From assembly GCF_001668725.1 (NCBI RefSeq), contig NZ_LZKL01000032.1, forward strand, positions 1-33,056: a DNA stretch of 33,056 bases, given 5' to 3'. The translations under genes were made by a program, and so were the position numbers. The DNA comes from Mycobacterium sp. E787 (GTDB lineage Bacteria > Actinomycetota > Actinomycetes > Mycobacteriales > Mycobacteriaceae). A model generated the notes under the pieces. That model worked only from the letters and a program-made list of their open reading frames with translations. It made no database searches and was not told the DNA's origin. Position 1 is the stretch's first letter. Every line of letters begins with the position of its first letter. Positions 1-7,582 of this stretch are shown one piece after another.

Positions 1-77
1 GATCGCCGCCGACGGCGGACTGCTGCTGGGTCTCCTCAAGCCGCATGTCAAAGCGAGCGTTTTCATCAGCGCGATCA
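1..77 (+). repeat. Left-edge inverted repeat, left arm
   Basis: These 77 bases are the exact reverse complement of 301-377, with no mismatch. The arm begins at the very first base of the window, so its true length is unknown. The spacer is 78-300. Confidence 0.95.
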
Positions 78-193
78 GCTTCGCGATTTATGCCGTGGTC
101 CGGCTGGCCGGTCCGGGCTTCCGCCAGGCCGTCGCCGGTCGCCGCGCGGCCAAGTGGATGGCTTCCAGCCGTGGCGAGCTCGCGAGCAAGTAA
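2..193 (+). pseudogene. 3' fragment of a metal ABC transporter permease (fold-back copy)
   Basis: An open frame enters from the left edge and ends at TAA 191-193, giving 63 residues. The first 25 or so residues (IAADGGLLLGLLK...) are identical to the C-terminus of the permease encoded on the opposite strand at 293-1060. This copy then continues with a more family-like tail (ISFAIYAVVRLAG, a last membrane segment, then a basic cytoplasmic end). It probably carries the native C-terminus of the permease, while the minus-strand copy stops early with ISAIKA. The two copies form a perfect inverted repeat, so this is either the end of a second, convergent permease gene or, more likely, a fold-back artefact at a contig edge. 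Confidence 0.6.
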
Positions 194-292
194 CGCTTGC
201 CAGCGAGCCGGCTGGCACCGCGCCGCGCGCGTGGCCGGGCGATCACCGCGTCGGTTCGGTGATCAGCTCCATCGTTAGTTCGCCGGGCAGGC

Positions 293-1060
293 TCATGCCT
301 TGATCGCGCTGATGAAAACGCTCGCTTTGACATGCGGCTTGAGGAGACCCAGCAGCAGTCCGCCGTCGGCGGCGATCAACGCAAAGGCGATAGACAAGGC
401 GATCAGCACCGGTGTGCGGGCGGTGAGCCGGGCGGCCGCGGCCGCCGGCGTGATCGCCAGGCTCAGAACCAGCAGCGTGCCGACGATCTGCGCGGCTTCG
501 GTGACCGTCAGCGCCAGCAGGTAGACGAACAGCAGCCCGACCAATCGGGTCGGAACCCCCCGTGCGAGTGCGACGTCGGGATCGACGGACGCGAACAGCA
601 ACGGGCGGTACAGCAGCGTCATCGTCATCAGCACGGCGATCGCGACGATGATGAGAAGGTTGATCTGGCTTCGACTGACGCCGAAGAGCTGACCGAACAG
701 GATGTTGGTGGCGGCCGTGGCGAAGCCCGTGTAGAGGGAAAGCAGGTACACGCCCACCCCCAGCCCGAAGGCCAGGATCACCCCGATCGCGGAGTTGCGC
801 TCGCGGGGACGATCACCCAGCAACCCGATGGCGGTGGCCACGACCAGCGATCCCAGCAGCGCACCCAGGACGGGGTTGTTCGCGACGAGCAGGCCTGCCG
901 CGGCGCCGGTGAACGCCAGTTCGGCGGCGCCGTGCACCGCGAACGCGAGGTCGCGGATGATGACGAACGGACCGATCAGCCCCGCGGTCACGGCCACCAG
1001 GGTCGCCGCGATCAGGGCGTTCTGAACAAACGTGTCACTCAGATAGTCCGACAGCGTCAC
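293..1060 (-). CDS. znuB: Metal ABC transporter permease, 3' end replaced at a fold-back
   Basis: Integral membrane permease of the ZnuB/MntB (ABC-3) family, which moves Zn2+ or Mn2+ through the cytoplasmic membrane with the ATPase and lipoprotein encoded just upstream. The 255 residues hold about seven to eight hydrophobic segments, with the family-like stretch TEAAQIVGTLLVLSLAITPAA near residues 185-205. The start is GTG 1058-1060, inside a GTGA overlap with the end of the ATPase gene. The protein ends abruptly in ISAIKA, whereas the mirrored copy at 2-193 continues with another membrane segment and a basic tail. The true gene is therefore probably about 40 residues longer, and this stop is likely created by the inverted junction. 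Zinc is favoured as substrate because of the Zur-type box upstream; manganese is not excluded. Confidence 0.85.
   Translation of the reverse strand: MTLSDYLSDTFVQNALIAATLVAVTAGLIGPFVIIRDLAFAVHGAAELAFTGAAAGLLVANNPVLGALLGSLVVATAIGLLGDRPRERNSAIGVILAFGLGVGVYLLSLYTGFATAATNILFGQLFGVSRSQINLLIIVAIAVLMTMTLLYRPLLFASVDPDVALARGVPTRLVGLLFVYLLALTVTEAAQIVGTLLVLSLAITPAAAAARLTARTPVLIALSIAFALIAADGGLLLGLLKPHVKASVFISAIKA
301..377 (-). repeat. Left-edge inverted repeat, right arm
   Basis: Exact reverse complement of 1-77. It lies in the 3' end of the minus-strand permease gene. The junction where the copies diverge is at 300/301, right after the shared AGCGCGATCA read on the minus strand. Confidence 0.95.
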
Positions 1061-1893
1061 AGCGCGAGCACCGCGTCGTCATGATGGCCGCCGACCCGCA
1101 CCGCGTCGTGTGCCGCGACGATGACGATCCGCCCGTGTACCCGCAGCACCTCGACGCTGGTCTGGTACAGCTCCGAGAGCTTCGCACTGGTGAGCACCTC
1201 GTCAGGGGTCCCGATCGCCCAACGGGTGCCCACTAGGTAGAGCACCCGGTCGACGACCTTGAGGATCGGGTTGATCTCGTGGGTCACGAACACCACGGCG
1301 ATGTCGGACGCGTGGCGCTGTCGGTCGAGGCTGTCTACGACCTCACCTTGATATCTGATGTCAAGCGACAACAGCGGTTCATCACACAGCAACAGCTTCG
1401 GGTTCCCGACGAGGGCCTGGGCGATTCGCAGGCGTTGCTGCTCTCCGCCGGAGCACCGCCCGATCGGGGCGTCGGCGAAGCTGGACGCCCCGACGGCGTC
1501 GACCGCAGCCTCGACGCGGCTCCGACGTGCCGCGCTGGGCAGCCCGATTCCCCATCGGTGCCCGTCAACGCCGAGCCGGACCAGATCGGTCCCGCGGATC
1601 GGCAGGTCACGGTCGAAGCCCCGGTGTTGCGGGATGTAGCCGATCGTGTGGTTGCCGCGCCGGGGCGGGGCACCGCACACTCGTGCCGATCCCGACGATA
1701 GAGCCGTCAATCCGAGTAGCACCTTGATCAACGACGTTTTGCCGCAGCCGTTGGGACCGAGCACGGCGACGAACTCGCCGGGCTCGATGTCGAGATCCAC
1801 GTTCTGCCATAGCTGCCGCGACCCGAAGGTCAGCCCGGCGGCACGCAGCTCGACGATCGGCGCCGCTGGTTTACGGTCGGGGGAGCTTGTCAT
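1057..1893 (-). CDS. znuC: Metal ABC transporter ATP-binding protein
   Basis: Cytoplasmic ATPase that powers the metal importer. The 278 residues contain a Walker A motif (GPNGCGKTS, about 46-54), the ABC signature SGGEQQR (148-154), Walker B LLLCDEP (167-173) and the H-loop histidine (VTHE, about 205). The Q-loop (IPQH) is near 87-90. The length is slightly above the usual 250 because of a short N-terminal extension and a C-terminal tail. ATG 1891-1893 overlaps the stop of the lipoprotein gene (ATGA), and its own stop overlaps the permease GTG, so the three genes are translationally coupled. Family assignment is firm; the exact metal is inferred from context. Confidence 0.93.
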   Translation of the reverse strand: MTSSPDRKPAAPIVELRAAGLTFGSRQLWQNVDLDIEPGEFVAVLGPNGCGKTSLIKVLLGLTALSSGSARVCGAPPRRGNHTIGYIPQHRGFDRDLPIRGTDLVRLGVDGHRWGIGLPSAARRSRVEAAVDAVGASSFADAPIGRCSGGEQQRLRIAQALVGNPKLLLCDEPLLSLDIRYQGEVVDSLDRQRHASDIAVVFVTHEINPILKVVDRVLYLVGTRWAIGTPDEVLTSAKLSELYQTSVEVLRVHGRIVIVAAHDAVRVGGHHDDAVLAL

Positions 1894-2828
1894 CTGGCCA
1901 CTTCACCTAGCGCCGTGGCGATTTCGTTGACCTGCCGCAGTTGCCAGGCCTGAAAGTTCGGGTCGCTGGGCGGCAGTGTCTCGGTCACACCCACAATCGG
2001 CACGCCGCTTTGCTGGGCCAGCGTCTTCACCGCGTCGGTAGCCGGGCTGGTGACCTGGGCGTTGTACAGCAGGAGCTTGATCGCCCTGGATTTGACCGCC
2101 GTGTTCATCGCCGAGTTGTCGGCGGGGCTGGGGTCGTTGCCGTCCTCGATGGCCTGGGCGAAGGAGGCGGGCGTGGCCACTTTCAACCCGGCGGCGTCCA
2201 AGACGTAGCCCGGCACCCGCTCGGTGTAGCCGACTGGCGCGCCGGCGTATTTCGATTTGATGTTCGCGATCGCAGCATTGATGGGTGCCAGGCTATCGCT
2301 GAAGGTCTTGGCGTTGGCCGTGAAGGCGGCCGCATCTGCCGGGTCGAGCGCGCCCAGCTGCGCGGCGATCGCCGAGCTCACCGCCGGGACCTTCGCGGTG
2401 TCGTACCAGATGTGCGGGTTGGCGCTGGGACCTGAAATCTGCATCAGGTCGGCCGCGGTGAGGACCTTGCGATTCGGGTCGGGCGACGCGGACAGCAGCT
2501 TGCCCATGAAATCGTCGTAGCCCAGACCGTTGACGATAACGAGCTGGGCCTTGCTCACCGCCGCCGCTGTTCTCGCGTCCGACTCATACAGGTGCGGGTC
2601 CGCGCTAGGGTCACTGATCACCGAGGTGACGTTCACATGACTGCCCCCGATCTGCTTGGCGATGTCGCCCCAGAAGTTCTCCGCGGCGACCACGTCGACC
2701 GGATGCGTGCCTGTCGTCGAAGGCGATCGCGACGTTGAATTCGAGCCGCAACCGGTCACCGCCAAGGCAAGGGTCGACAGCATTGCGGCGATCAGGACCG
2801 CCACGCGACGACGGGTTCGGGCAGTCAC
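1890..2828 (-). CDS. znuA: Metal-binding lipoprotein of ABC importer (ZnuA/TroA family)
   Basis: Extracytoplasmic substrate-binding lipoprotein that hands metal to the permease. I chose GTG 2826-2828, which has a GGAG ribosome site 5 bases upstream and gives 312 residues. A longer frame from 2912 would place the Zur-type box inside the coding region and lacks a signal at its start. The signal peptide runs to the lipobox VTGC, with acylated Cys27. Likely metal ligands by position are His79 (DPHLYE), His139 (NPHIWYD), Glu203 (GYTERVPGY) and Glu283 (VTETLPP). Most zinc binders of this family use His at the third position, while manganese binders such as PsaA use Glu. The long His-rich loop of typical ZnuA is absent. 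It is the first gene of the operon, directly behind a Fur/Zur-type operator. Confidence 0.9.
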   Translation of the reverse strand: MTARTRRRVAVLIAAMLSTLALAVTGCGSNSTSRSPSTTGTHPVDVVAAENFWGDIAKQIGGSHVNVTSVISDPSADPHLYESDARTAAAVSKAQLVIVNGLGYDDFMGKLLSASPDPNRKVLTAADLMQISGPSANPHIWYDTAKVPAVSSAIAAQLGALDPADAAAFTANAKTFSDSLAPINAAIANIKSKYAGAPVGYTERVPGYVLDAAGLKVATPASFAQAIEDGNDPSPADNSAMNTAVKSRAIKLLLYNAQVTSPATDAVKTLAQQSGVPIVGVTETLPPSDPNFQAWQLRQVNEIATALGEVAR

Positions 2829-2862
2829 AGCAACTCCTGATCGGCCAGCCAGCAGGGTGAAA

Positions 2863-2877
2863 TGATAATGATTGTCG
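2863..2877. promoter_or_regulatory. Fur/Zur-type operator upstream of the metal importer
   Basis: TGATAATGATTGTCG is a 7-1-7 imperfect palindrome of the Fur/Zur type. The partial symmetry extends over 2862-2884. It lies 35 bases upstream of the lipoprotein GTG and downstream of the zur stop, where a repressor would block the importer operon. Confidence 0.8.
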
Positions 2878-2987
2878 TTAGCATAAAGCGCAGGGCGCGT
2901 TTTCGCACGCACAAAGCATCCGGCGCCTTTGCGTGGCCATACCGAGCCGGCTGCTCGATACCCACGGGGACATCGCGACTGACCCGG

Positions 2988-3401
2988 TCAATCGTCAAGG
3001 CATCGAGGGCAGGTCCCGTACAGGTCGATGTGATGGGCAACGTCGGCGTAGTGGTGCTTGGCGGTTAGCTCGCTGGTGTGCTTTTCCAGGGAGGTGGGGA
3101 CGAACGCCACCGCATCGCCGCAGCGCCGGCACAACAGGTAGTGCCGGTGCTCGGAGTCGGTGCGCAGACGGTAGAGAACCTCGCCGTCCTCGGCGCGTTG
3201 CGTTTCGGCGATGCGCTCCTCGGCCAAGGCGTGCAGGATGCGGTAGACGGTGGTCAGCGCGATGCGGGTCGCTCGCTGCTGACGGACCTCGAAATAGAGC
3301 TGTTGGGCGCTGCGGAAATTGTTGCTCCTGCTCAGCGCGTCCAGGACGGCTTGTCGTTTGGCGGTGATTCGACGTCGCGGTCCTGCCGGTTGCGCGGCCA
3401 T
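2988..3401 (-). CDS. zur: Fur-family transcriptional regulator, Zur type
   Basis: A 137-residue metal-dependent repressor. The N-terminal winged helix (about 10-80) contains the family motif ALTTVYRILHALAE. The C-terminal dimerisation domain holds the structural zinc cysteine pairs CRRC (91, 94) and CPRC (131, 134), and the regulatory histidine cluster HRHY (85-87) plus HH near 123. The start ATG 3399-3401 has a good AAGGAG site. It sits directly upstream of, and in the same direction as, the metal importer, and a Fur/Zur-type box lies 140 bases in front of it. M. tuberculosis encodes its FurB/Zur elsewhere, beside smtB, so this may be a second, island-borne regulator. Zinc rather than iron sensing is inferred from the neighbouring importer and ESX-3. 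Confidence 0.85.
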   Translation of the reverse strand: MAAQPAGPRRRITAKRQAVLDALSRSNNFRSAQQLYFEVRQQRATRIALTTVYRILHALAEERIAETQRAEDGEVLYRLRTDSEHRHYLLCRRCGDAVAFVPTSLEKHTSELTAKHHYADVAHHIDLYGTCPRCLDD

Positions 3402-3540
3402 GGTCTGCGCTCCTTACCGTCGATTCCGATCAGACTCGCCGGAGCGCCCCGCTGTCGTTGTGACCGCACCAGCAGGCCGCCGGGAAAAGCTAGCCACCAT
3501 CAACGACGAACCCTTTCAACCGAAGCCCGGTGAATAAAAA

Positions 3541-3555
3541 TGATAATCGTTGTCA
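3541..3555. promoter_or_regulatory. Fur/Zur-type operator between zur and PPE
   Basis: TGATAATCGTTGTCA is a 7-1-7 palindrome, nearly the same as the box before the importer. It lies 140 bases upstream of zur and about 430 bases upstream of the PPE start, so it could serve both divergent units. Confidence 0.8.
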
Positions 3556-3948
3556 ATGCATGGGGCGATGGCGCTGAGCGATCGGCGCTGCACACGTGTG
3601 GCGCGTGAGACGAGGGATCTCGATGCGTGGGCAAGTCTTTGCGGACGCCGGTCTGCTCGAACGTGCCATTGAGGAGCCGGCGCAGCCTCGCCTGACGTGG
3701 TAATGCGCCGCAGCCCAGGTCCGCCGCAAGGGGTTGAAGCAGCCAGGCCGCCGACGGCTCGATGGTGACCCTCTTCGGCGTCGTGGTGCTTGGCGTCCAC
3801 AGTATGGCGAGGGCGGCCGAACCGCTTCATTCGATCCCTCGCGCGGTTGTCGCTGAAGAATCTGCCATGACCGGGCCGCGGGCGGGAACTTTTGCCGGCC
3901 GCCGGCCGACTAATGGCTGCATGCTCGCCACGCCGCCGACAGCCCTGG

Positions 3949-3977
3949 CGATCGTTAAAAGTCCACCCGATCGTTAA
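3949..3977 (+). repeat. Direct repeat CGATCGTTAA next to the PPE start
   Basis: CGATCGTTAA occurs at 3949-3958 and again at 3968-3977, exactly 19 bases apart. The second copy runs into the AAGGAG ribosome site of the PPE gene. Its function is unknown. Confidence 0.7.
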
Positions 3978-3988
3978 GGAGTGGTTGC

Positions 3989-5509
3989 ATGACCGCGCCG
4001 GTGTGGATGGCCTCGCCACCCGAGGTTCATTCCGCCTTGCTGAGCAGCGGTCCCGGCCCGGGCAGCTTGCTGGCCGCCGCTGAGTCGTGGAATTCGCTGA
4101 GTGCGACCTATGCCTCAGTCGCGGAAGAGCTCAGCGCGATCGTGGCAGCGGTGCAGGCCGGGGCGTGGGAAGGGCCAAGCGCGGAGCGTTACGTCGCCGC
4201 GCACGTGCCATATGTGGGATGGCTGGCGCAGGCCAGTGCCAACAGCGCGGAGGTGGCCGTCCAGCACGAGACCGCGGCCGCCGCATACACCGCCGCACTG
4301 GCCGCGATGCCGACCTTGCCGGAGCTGGCCGCCAATCATGCGATCCACGGGGTATTGCTGGCCACGAACTTCTTCGGGATCAACACGATTCCCATCGCCC
4401 TCAACGAGGCCGATTACGTGCGGATGTGGATCCAGGCGGCCACCTCAATGGCTACTTATCACGCGGTCTCCACGACGGCGATGGCATCTGCGCCGCAGAC
4501 CACGGCGGCGCCCCAAATCCTGAACCCCGCCGCAAGCTCCGACAGCGGCGACAGCGGTCTGCAGGACATCGTCGACAATGATGCAGGCGATCCAACACAG
4601 CTGAGTTGGTGGATAAATCGATTCCTCGAAGTCCCGCAGACATTGTGGCGGGACGCACTGGAGTTCCCGCAGAACCCCTCCCTCGCGATACAGCAGGTGC
4701 AGGCCGACATCCCGGCGCTGATCGCGGACGAGACCACCCACGTGGGCGAAGTTTTGAGCACATTCCCGCAATTACAGGAGATTGTGCCGCTTGCGCTCGT
4801 TGTGTCCGCCGCCGGCGTTGGGTCTTTGGGCGGCCTCGCGGGCATCAGCGGTCTCGCCGGAATTCAGCCCCAAGCGGTTCCGGTGGCGGCCGCACCGATG
4901 CCACAGACACCAGGCCTGCCCATTACCAGTAGCCCACCGGCGATCAGCGCCGCCGCGGCCCCGGGTCCCGCCCCGTCGTCGGCTCCGGTTTCGGCTCCCG
5001 CGCCCGCGCCGGCGACCGCACCGGCGCCGGGAGCACCACCGCCGCCACCCGCCGGCATCGAGGCAGGCGCCTTTCCTTACCTGGTGGGCGGCCCGAGCAT
5101 GGGGGCCGGTACGGGGATGAGCACCAGCGCACCGCGCAAGGCGCGGGAGCCCGACAGTGCCGCCGCAGTCGCGGCGGCGGGAGCCTCGGCGCGGGAGAGG
5201 GAACGGGCGCGCCGACGCCGCCGCGCGCGACTGCGCGGCCACGGCAACGAGTACATGGACATGAATTTCGACGTACTCCCTCACTGGGACGGCCCGGGGG
5301 ATGCGGAGCCGGCCGCGGCTACTGTCGCGTCCGTTCAGGGGGCGGGGCCCCTGGGCTTTGCCGGGACGGCGCGCAAGGCCGCCGGAGCCGCGGGGCTGGC
5401 CACGCTGGCCGGCGACGAATTCGGCGGCGGGCCGTCGCTCCCGATGGTGCCGCGCACCTGGCAGGCCGACGAGCGGGAGCCCGGCGAGGGGGAGACGACG
5501 GCGGAGTAA
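3989..5509 (+). CDS. PPE family protein, PPE4 paralogue without a PE partner
   Basis: A 506-residue PPE protein, probably exported by ESX-3. The PPE domain covers about residues 1-180 with ASPPEVHS near the start and the WEG turn (WxG) near 60. A membrane-like or Ala/Pro-rich middle follows. The C-terminus carries LGFAGT and PMVPRTW, the GFxGT and PxxPxxW motifs of the PPE-PPW subgroup. By hand alignment the first 180 residues are about 77% identical to the PPE protein at 13498-14982 without gaps, so the two are paralogues. No PE gene precedes it, so it may share PE5 encoded in the operon. The ATG is 7 bases after AAGGAG. A Zur-type box lies upstream and another right after its stop, which suggests zinc control. 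Confidence 0.92.
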   Translation: MTAPVWMASPPEVHSALLSSGPGPGSLLAAAESWNSLSATYASVAEELSAIVAAVQAGAWEGPSAERYVAAHVPYVGWLAQASANSAEVAVQHETAAAAYTAALAAMPTLPELAANHAIHGVLLATNFFGINTIPIALNEADYVRMWIQAATSMATYHAVSTTAMASAPQTTAAPQILNPAASSDSGDSGLQDIVDNDAGDPTQLSWWINRFLEVPQTLWRDALEFPQNPSLAIQQVQADIPALIADETTHVGEVLSTFPQLQEIVPLALVVSAAGVGSLGGLAGISGLAGIQPQAVPVAAAPMPQTPGLPITSSPPAISAAAAPGPAPSSAPVSAPAPAPATAPAPGAPPPPPAGIEAGAFPYLVGGPSMGAGTGMSTSAPRKAREPDSAAAVAAAGASARERERARRRRRARLRGHGNEYMDMNFDVLPHWDGPGDAEPAAATVASVQGAGPLGFAGTARKAAGAAGLATLAGDEFGGGPSLPMVPRTWQADEREPGEGETTAE

Positions 5510-5523
5510 CCACGCTTTGCTAA

Positions 5524-5538
5524 TGACAACGATTTTCA
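5524..5538. promoter_or_regulatory. Fur/Zur-type operator upstream of eccA3
   Basis: TGACAACGATTTTCA is a 7-1-7 palindrome beginning 15 bases after the PPE stop and about 190 bases before eccA3. Zur control of the ESX-3 operon is established in M. tuberculosis; this site fits that model. Confidence 0.8.
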
Positions 5539-5564
5539 GTAAGCTGCGCTGCTTAGTGGATGTT

Positions 5565-5579
5565 GTCCCGGAACGGGAC
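5565..5579. other. Perfect short palindrome in the eccA3 leader
   Basis: GTCCCGGAACGGGAC has 6-bp perfect arms around GAA. It lies between the Zur-type and IdeR-like boxes and could be a hairpin in a leader transcript or a binding site. There is no T-run, so it does not look like a terminator. Confidence 0.5.
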
Positions 5580-5662
5580 CCATGGCCAACCGAAACATCC
5601 TGATCAGCGCGCCGGAAACGGGAGCCGAGTCGTGAATCGATGGAGTGCGAGCACCTCGACAG

Positions 5663-5681
5663 TTAGCTTATGCAATGCTAA
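5663..5681. promoter_or_regulatory. IdeR-like iron box upstream of eccA3
   Basis: TTAGCTTATGCAATGCTAA is a 19-bp dyad that fits the IdeR consensus (TWAGGTWAGSCTWACCTWA) at roughly 14 positions, with GTTAGC and GCTAAC outer arms. It lies 47 bases before the eccA3 ATG. IdeR repression of ESX-3 by iron is known in M. tuberculosis. Confidence 0.7.
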
Positions 5682-5728
5682 CTTCAGGCGGGTCAAGTTA
5701 GGGGACACTATGTTCGGGAGAAGCGGCC

Positions 5729-7582
5729 ATGGAACGCGGTGACACCGGCGTGCTCGCAGCGAAATCCCCCACTTCTCGCGTAGACGGCAGGGTCGACGAC
5801 GACGTCGTCAGCAGGTTCGCCACGTGTTGCCGCGCGCTCGGCATCGTCGTCTACGAACGCCAGCGGCCGGCCGACCTGGCCGCGGCCCGCTCGGGGTTCA
5901 CCGCGCTGACCCGTATCGCCCACGACCAGTGCGACGCCTGGACCGGCCTGGCCGCCGCGGGTGACGTGTCCCTCCGGGTGCTCACGGCCATTTCGAGCAC
6001 CGCGGCGACGGCGGGCGTGTTGCAGCGCCGGGTGGAATTGGCACCGGGAGCCTTGGGTTTTCGCTACGACACCGGCCTGTACCTGAAGTTTCGCGCCACC
6101 AGCCCGGACGATTTCCACCTCGCCTATGCGTCGGCCCTGGCGACCGCCGGAGAGTTCGCCAGGGCCGACGAGATCGTCACAGGCCTCACCGAGCGCCGCC
6201 CGAGCTGGCGCGAGGCGCGGTGGGTCGCCGTCGTCATCAACTACCGCGCCGAGCGCTGGTCGGACGTGGTGAAGCTGCTGACCCCGATCGTCAACGATTC
6301 CGACCTCGATGACGCTTTCGCCCACGCGGCCAAGGTCACCATGGGCATCGCGCTGGCACGGCTGGGCATGTTCGCCCCGGCGCTGTCGTACCTCGAGGAG
6401 CCCGAAGGCCCGGTCACGGTGGCCGCGGTCGACGGCGCGCTGGCCAAGGGCCTGGTGCTGCGCGCGCACGTCGACGAGGAGTCGGCGAGCGAGGTGCTGC
6501 AGGACCTCTACGCCGCCCATCCCGAGAACGAGCAGGTCGAACACGCCCTGTCCGACACCAGTTTCGGGTTTGTGACCACCACCGCGGATCGCATCGCGGC
6601 GCGCACGGACCCGTGGGACCCCAACACCGAGCCGAGTCCCGGTGACTTCGTCGACCCCGGAGCCCAGGAGCGCAAGCACGTGCTGCTCGCGGAGGCCGAA
6701 CGCGAGCTCGATGAGTTCATCGGCTTGGAGCAGGTCAAGGACCAGGTGGCCCGGCTCAAGAGTGCGGTGGCCATGGAGCTGGTGCGCAAGGCGCGCGGCT
6801 TGGAGGTGGCGCAGCGCACCCACCACCTGGTGTTCACGGGGCCGCCGGGCACGGGTAAGACCACCATCGCGCGCGTCATTGCGAAAATCTATTGCGGCCT
6901 TGGGCTTTTGAAGAAGGAGAACATCCGAGAGGTGCACCGCGCCGACCTGATCGGCCAGCACATCGGCGAGACCGAGGCCAAGACCAACGCGGTCATCGAC
7001 AGCGCACTGGACGGGGTGCTGTTCCTCGACGAGGCCTACGCGTTGGTGGCCACCGGCGCCAAGAACGACTTCGGCCTCGTGGCGATCGACACCCTGCTGG
7101 CCCGGATGGAGAACGACCGGGATCGGTTGGTGGTGATCATCGCCGGGTACCGGACCGACCTGGACAAGTTCCTCGACACCAACCAAGGCCTGCGGTCGCG
7201 GTTCACCCGCAGCATCGACTTTCCGTCGTACAAACCGGCCGAGCTCATCGAGATCGCGAACTTCATGGCCCACAAGCGCGACAGCGCTTTCGATCAGGCC
7301 GCGCTCGAGCATCTCGAGGCGTTGTTCACGCACCTGGCCGAAACCTCGAAGCCCGATTTCAATGGGGTCGAACGCCGCGGCCTGGACATCGCGGGCAACG
7401 GCCGGTTCGTCCGCAACGTGGTCGAAAAGGCCGAGGAGGAACGCGAATTCCGGTTGGACCACTCCGCGCACGCCGAAACCGGCGAGTTCACCGACGAGGA
7501 ACTGATAACGATCACCGACCAGGACGTGCAATATTCGGTTGAACCGTTGCTGCGAGGCTTGGGCCTCGAGGTGCCGGCATGA
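5729..7582 (+). CDS. eccA3: ESX-3 AAA+ ATPase EccA3
   Basis: Cytosolic CbxX/CfqX-type AAA+ ATPase of the ESX-3 type VII system, thought to act on PE/PPE and EspG-bound substrates. The 617 residues comprise an N-terminal TPR-like helical domain (about 20-280) and an AAA+ module with Walker A GPPGTGKTT (about 371-379), Walker B VLFLDEAYAL (about 430-439) and an arginine-rich sensor region (GLRSRFTRSIDFPSY). The sequence matches M. tuberculosis Rv0282 closely over its whole length. ATG 5729 follows GGGAG at a normal distance; the ATG at 5710 is out of frame. It opens the ESX-3 operon behind Zur-type and IdeR-like boxes and overlaps eccB3 by ATGA. Confidence 0.96.
   Translation: MERGDTGVLAAKSPTSRVDGRVDDDVVSRFATCCRALGIVVYERQRPADLAAARSGFTALTRIAHDQCDAWTGLAAAGDVSLRVLTAISSTAATAGVLQRRVELAPGALGFRYDTGLYLKFRATSPDDFHLAYASALATAGEFARADEIVTGLTERRPSWREARWVAVVINYRAERWSDVVKLLTPIVNDSDLDDAFAHAAKVTMGIALARLGMFAPALSYLEEPEGPVTVAAVDGALAKGLVLRAHVDEESASEVLQDLYAAHPENEQVEHALSDTSFGFVTTTADRIAARTDPWDPNTEPSPGDFVDPGAQERKHVLLAEAERELDEFIGLEQVKDQVARLKSAVAMELVRKARGLEVAQRTHHLVFTGPPGTGKTTIARVIAKIYCGLGLLKKENIREVHRADLIGQHIGETEAKTNAVIDSALDGVLFLDEAYALVATGAKNDFGLVAIDTLLARMENDRDRLVVIIAGYRTDLDKFLDTNQGLRSRFTRSIDFPSYKPAELIEIANFMAHKRDSAFDQAALEHLEALFTHLAETSKPDFNGVERRGLDIAGNGRFVRNVVEKAEEEREFRLDHSAHAETGEFTDEELITITDQDVQYSVEPLLRGLGLEVPA

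Larger units (their letters stand above)
3402..3988. other. Long intergenic regulatory region between zur and the extra PPE gene
   Basis: About 590 bases with no convincing gene. It holds a Fur/Zur-type palindrome at 3541-3555, a perfect 10-bp palindrome CACACGTGTG at 3591-3600, and a 10-bp direct repeat just before the PPE ribosome site. The open frames crossing it lack ribosome sites and recognisable products. A long 5' leader for the PPE gene is possible. Confidence 0.6.

Noticed and set aside
1..4. GATC at base 1 as a sign of a partial-digest clone end
   Set aside because: The other end does not finish in GATC and the tetramer is common, so this has no weight.
3762..3977. Plus-strand 71-codon frame with a hydrophobic start (MVTLFGVVVLGVHS) before the PPE gene
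   Set aside because: There is no ribosome site and no continuing domain, and it runs into the PPE ribosome region. It is best seen as chance in a high-GC leader.
3516..4019. Minus-strand 167-codon frame with a His-rich patch (KHHDAEEGHHRAVG)
   Set aside because: It starts inside the PPE coding region, crosses the Zur-type box and has no recognisable domain.
5565..5579. GTCCCGGAACGGGAC as an intrinsic terminator of the PPE gene
   Set aside because: No T-run follows, and the stem lies 56 bases after the stop within a promoter region.
5708..7531. Long antisense frame opposite eccA3 (607 codons)
   Set aside because: It is a codon-bias shadow of a high-GC gene; eccA3 is certain by homology.
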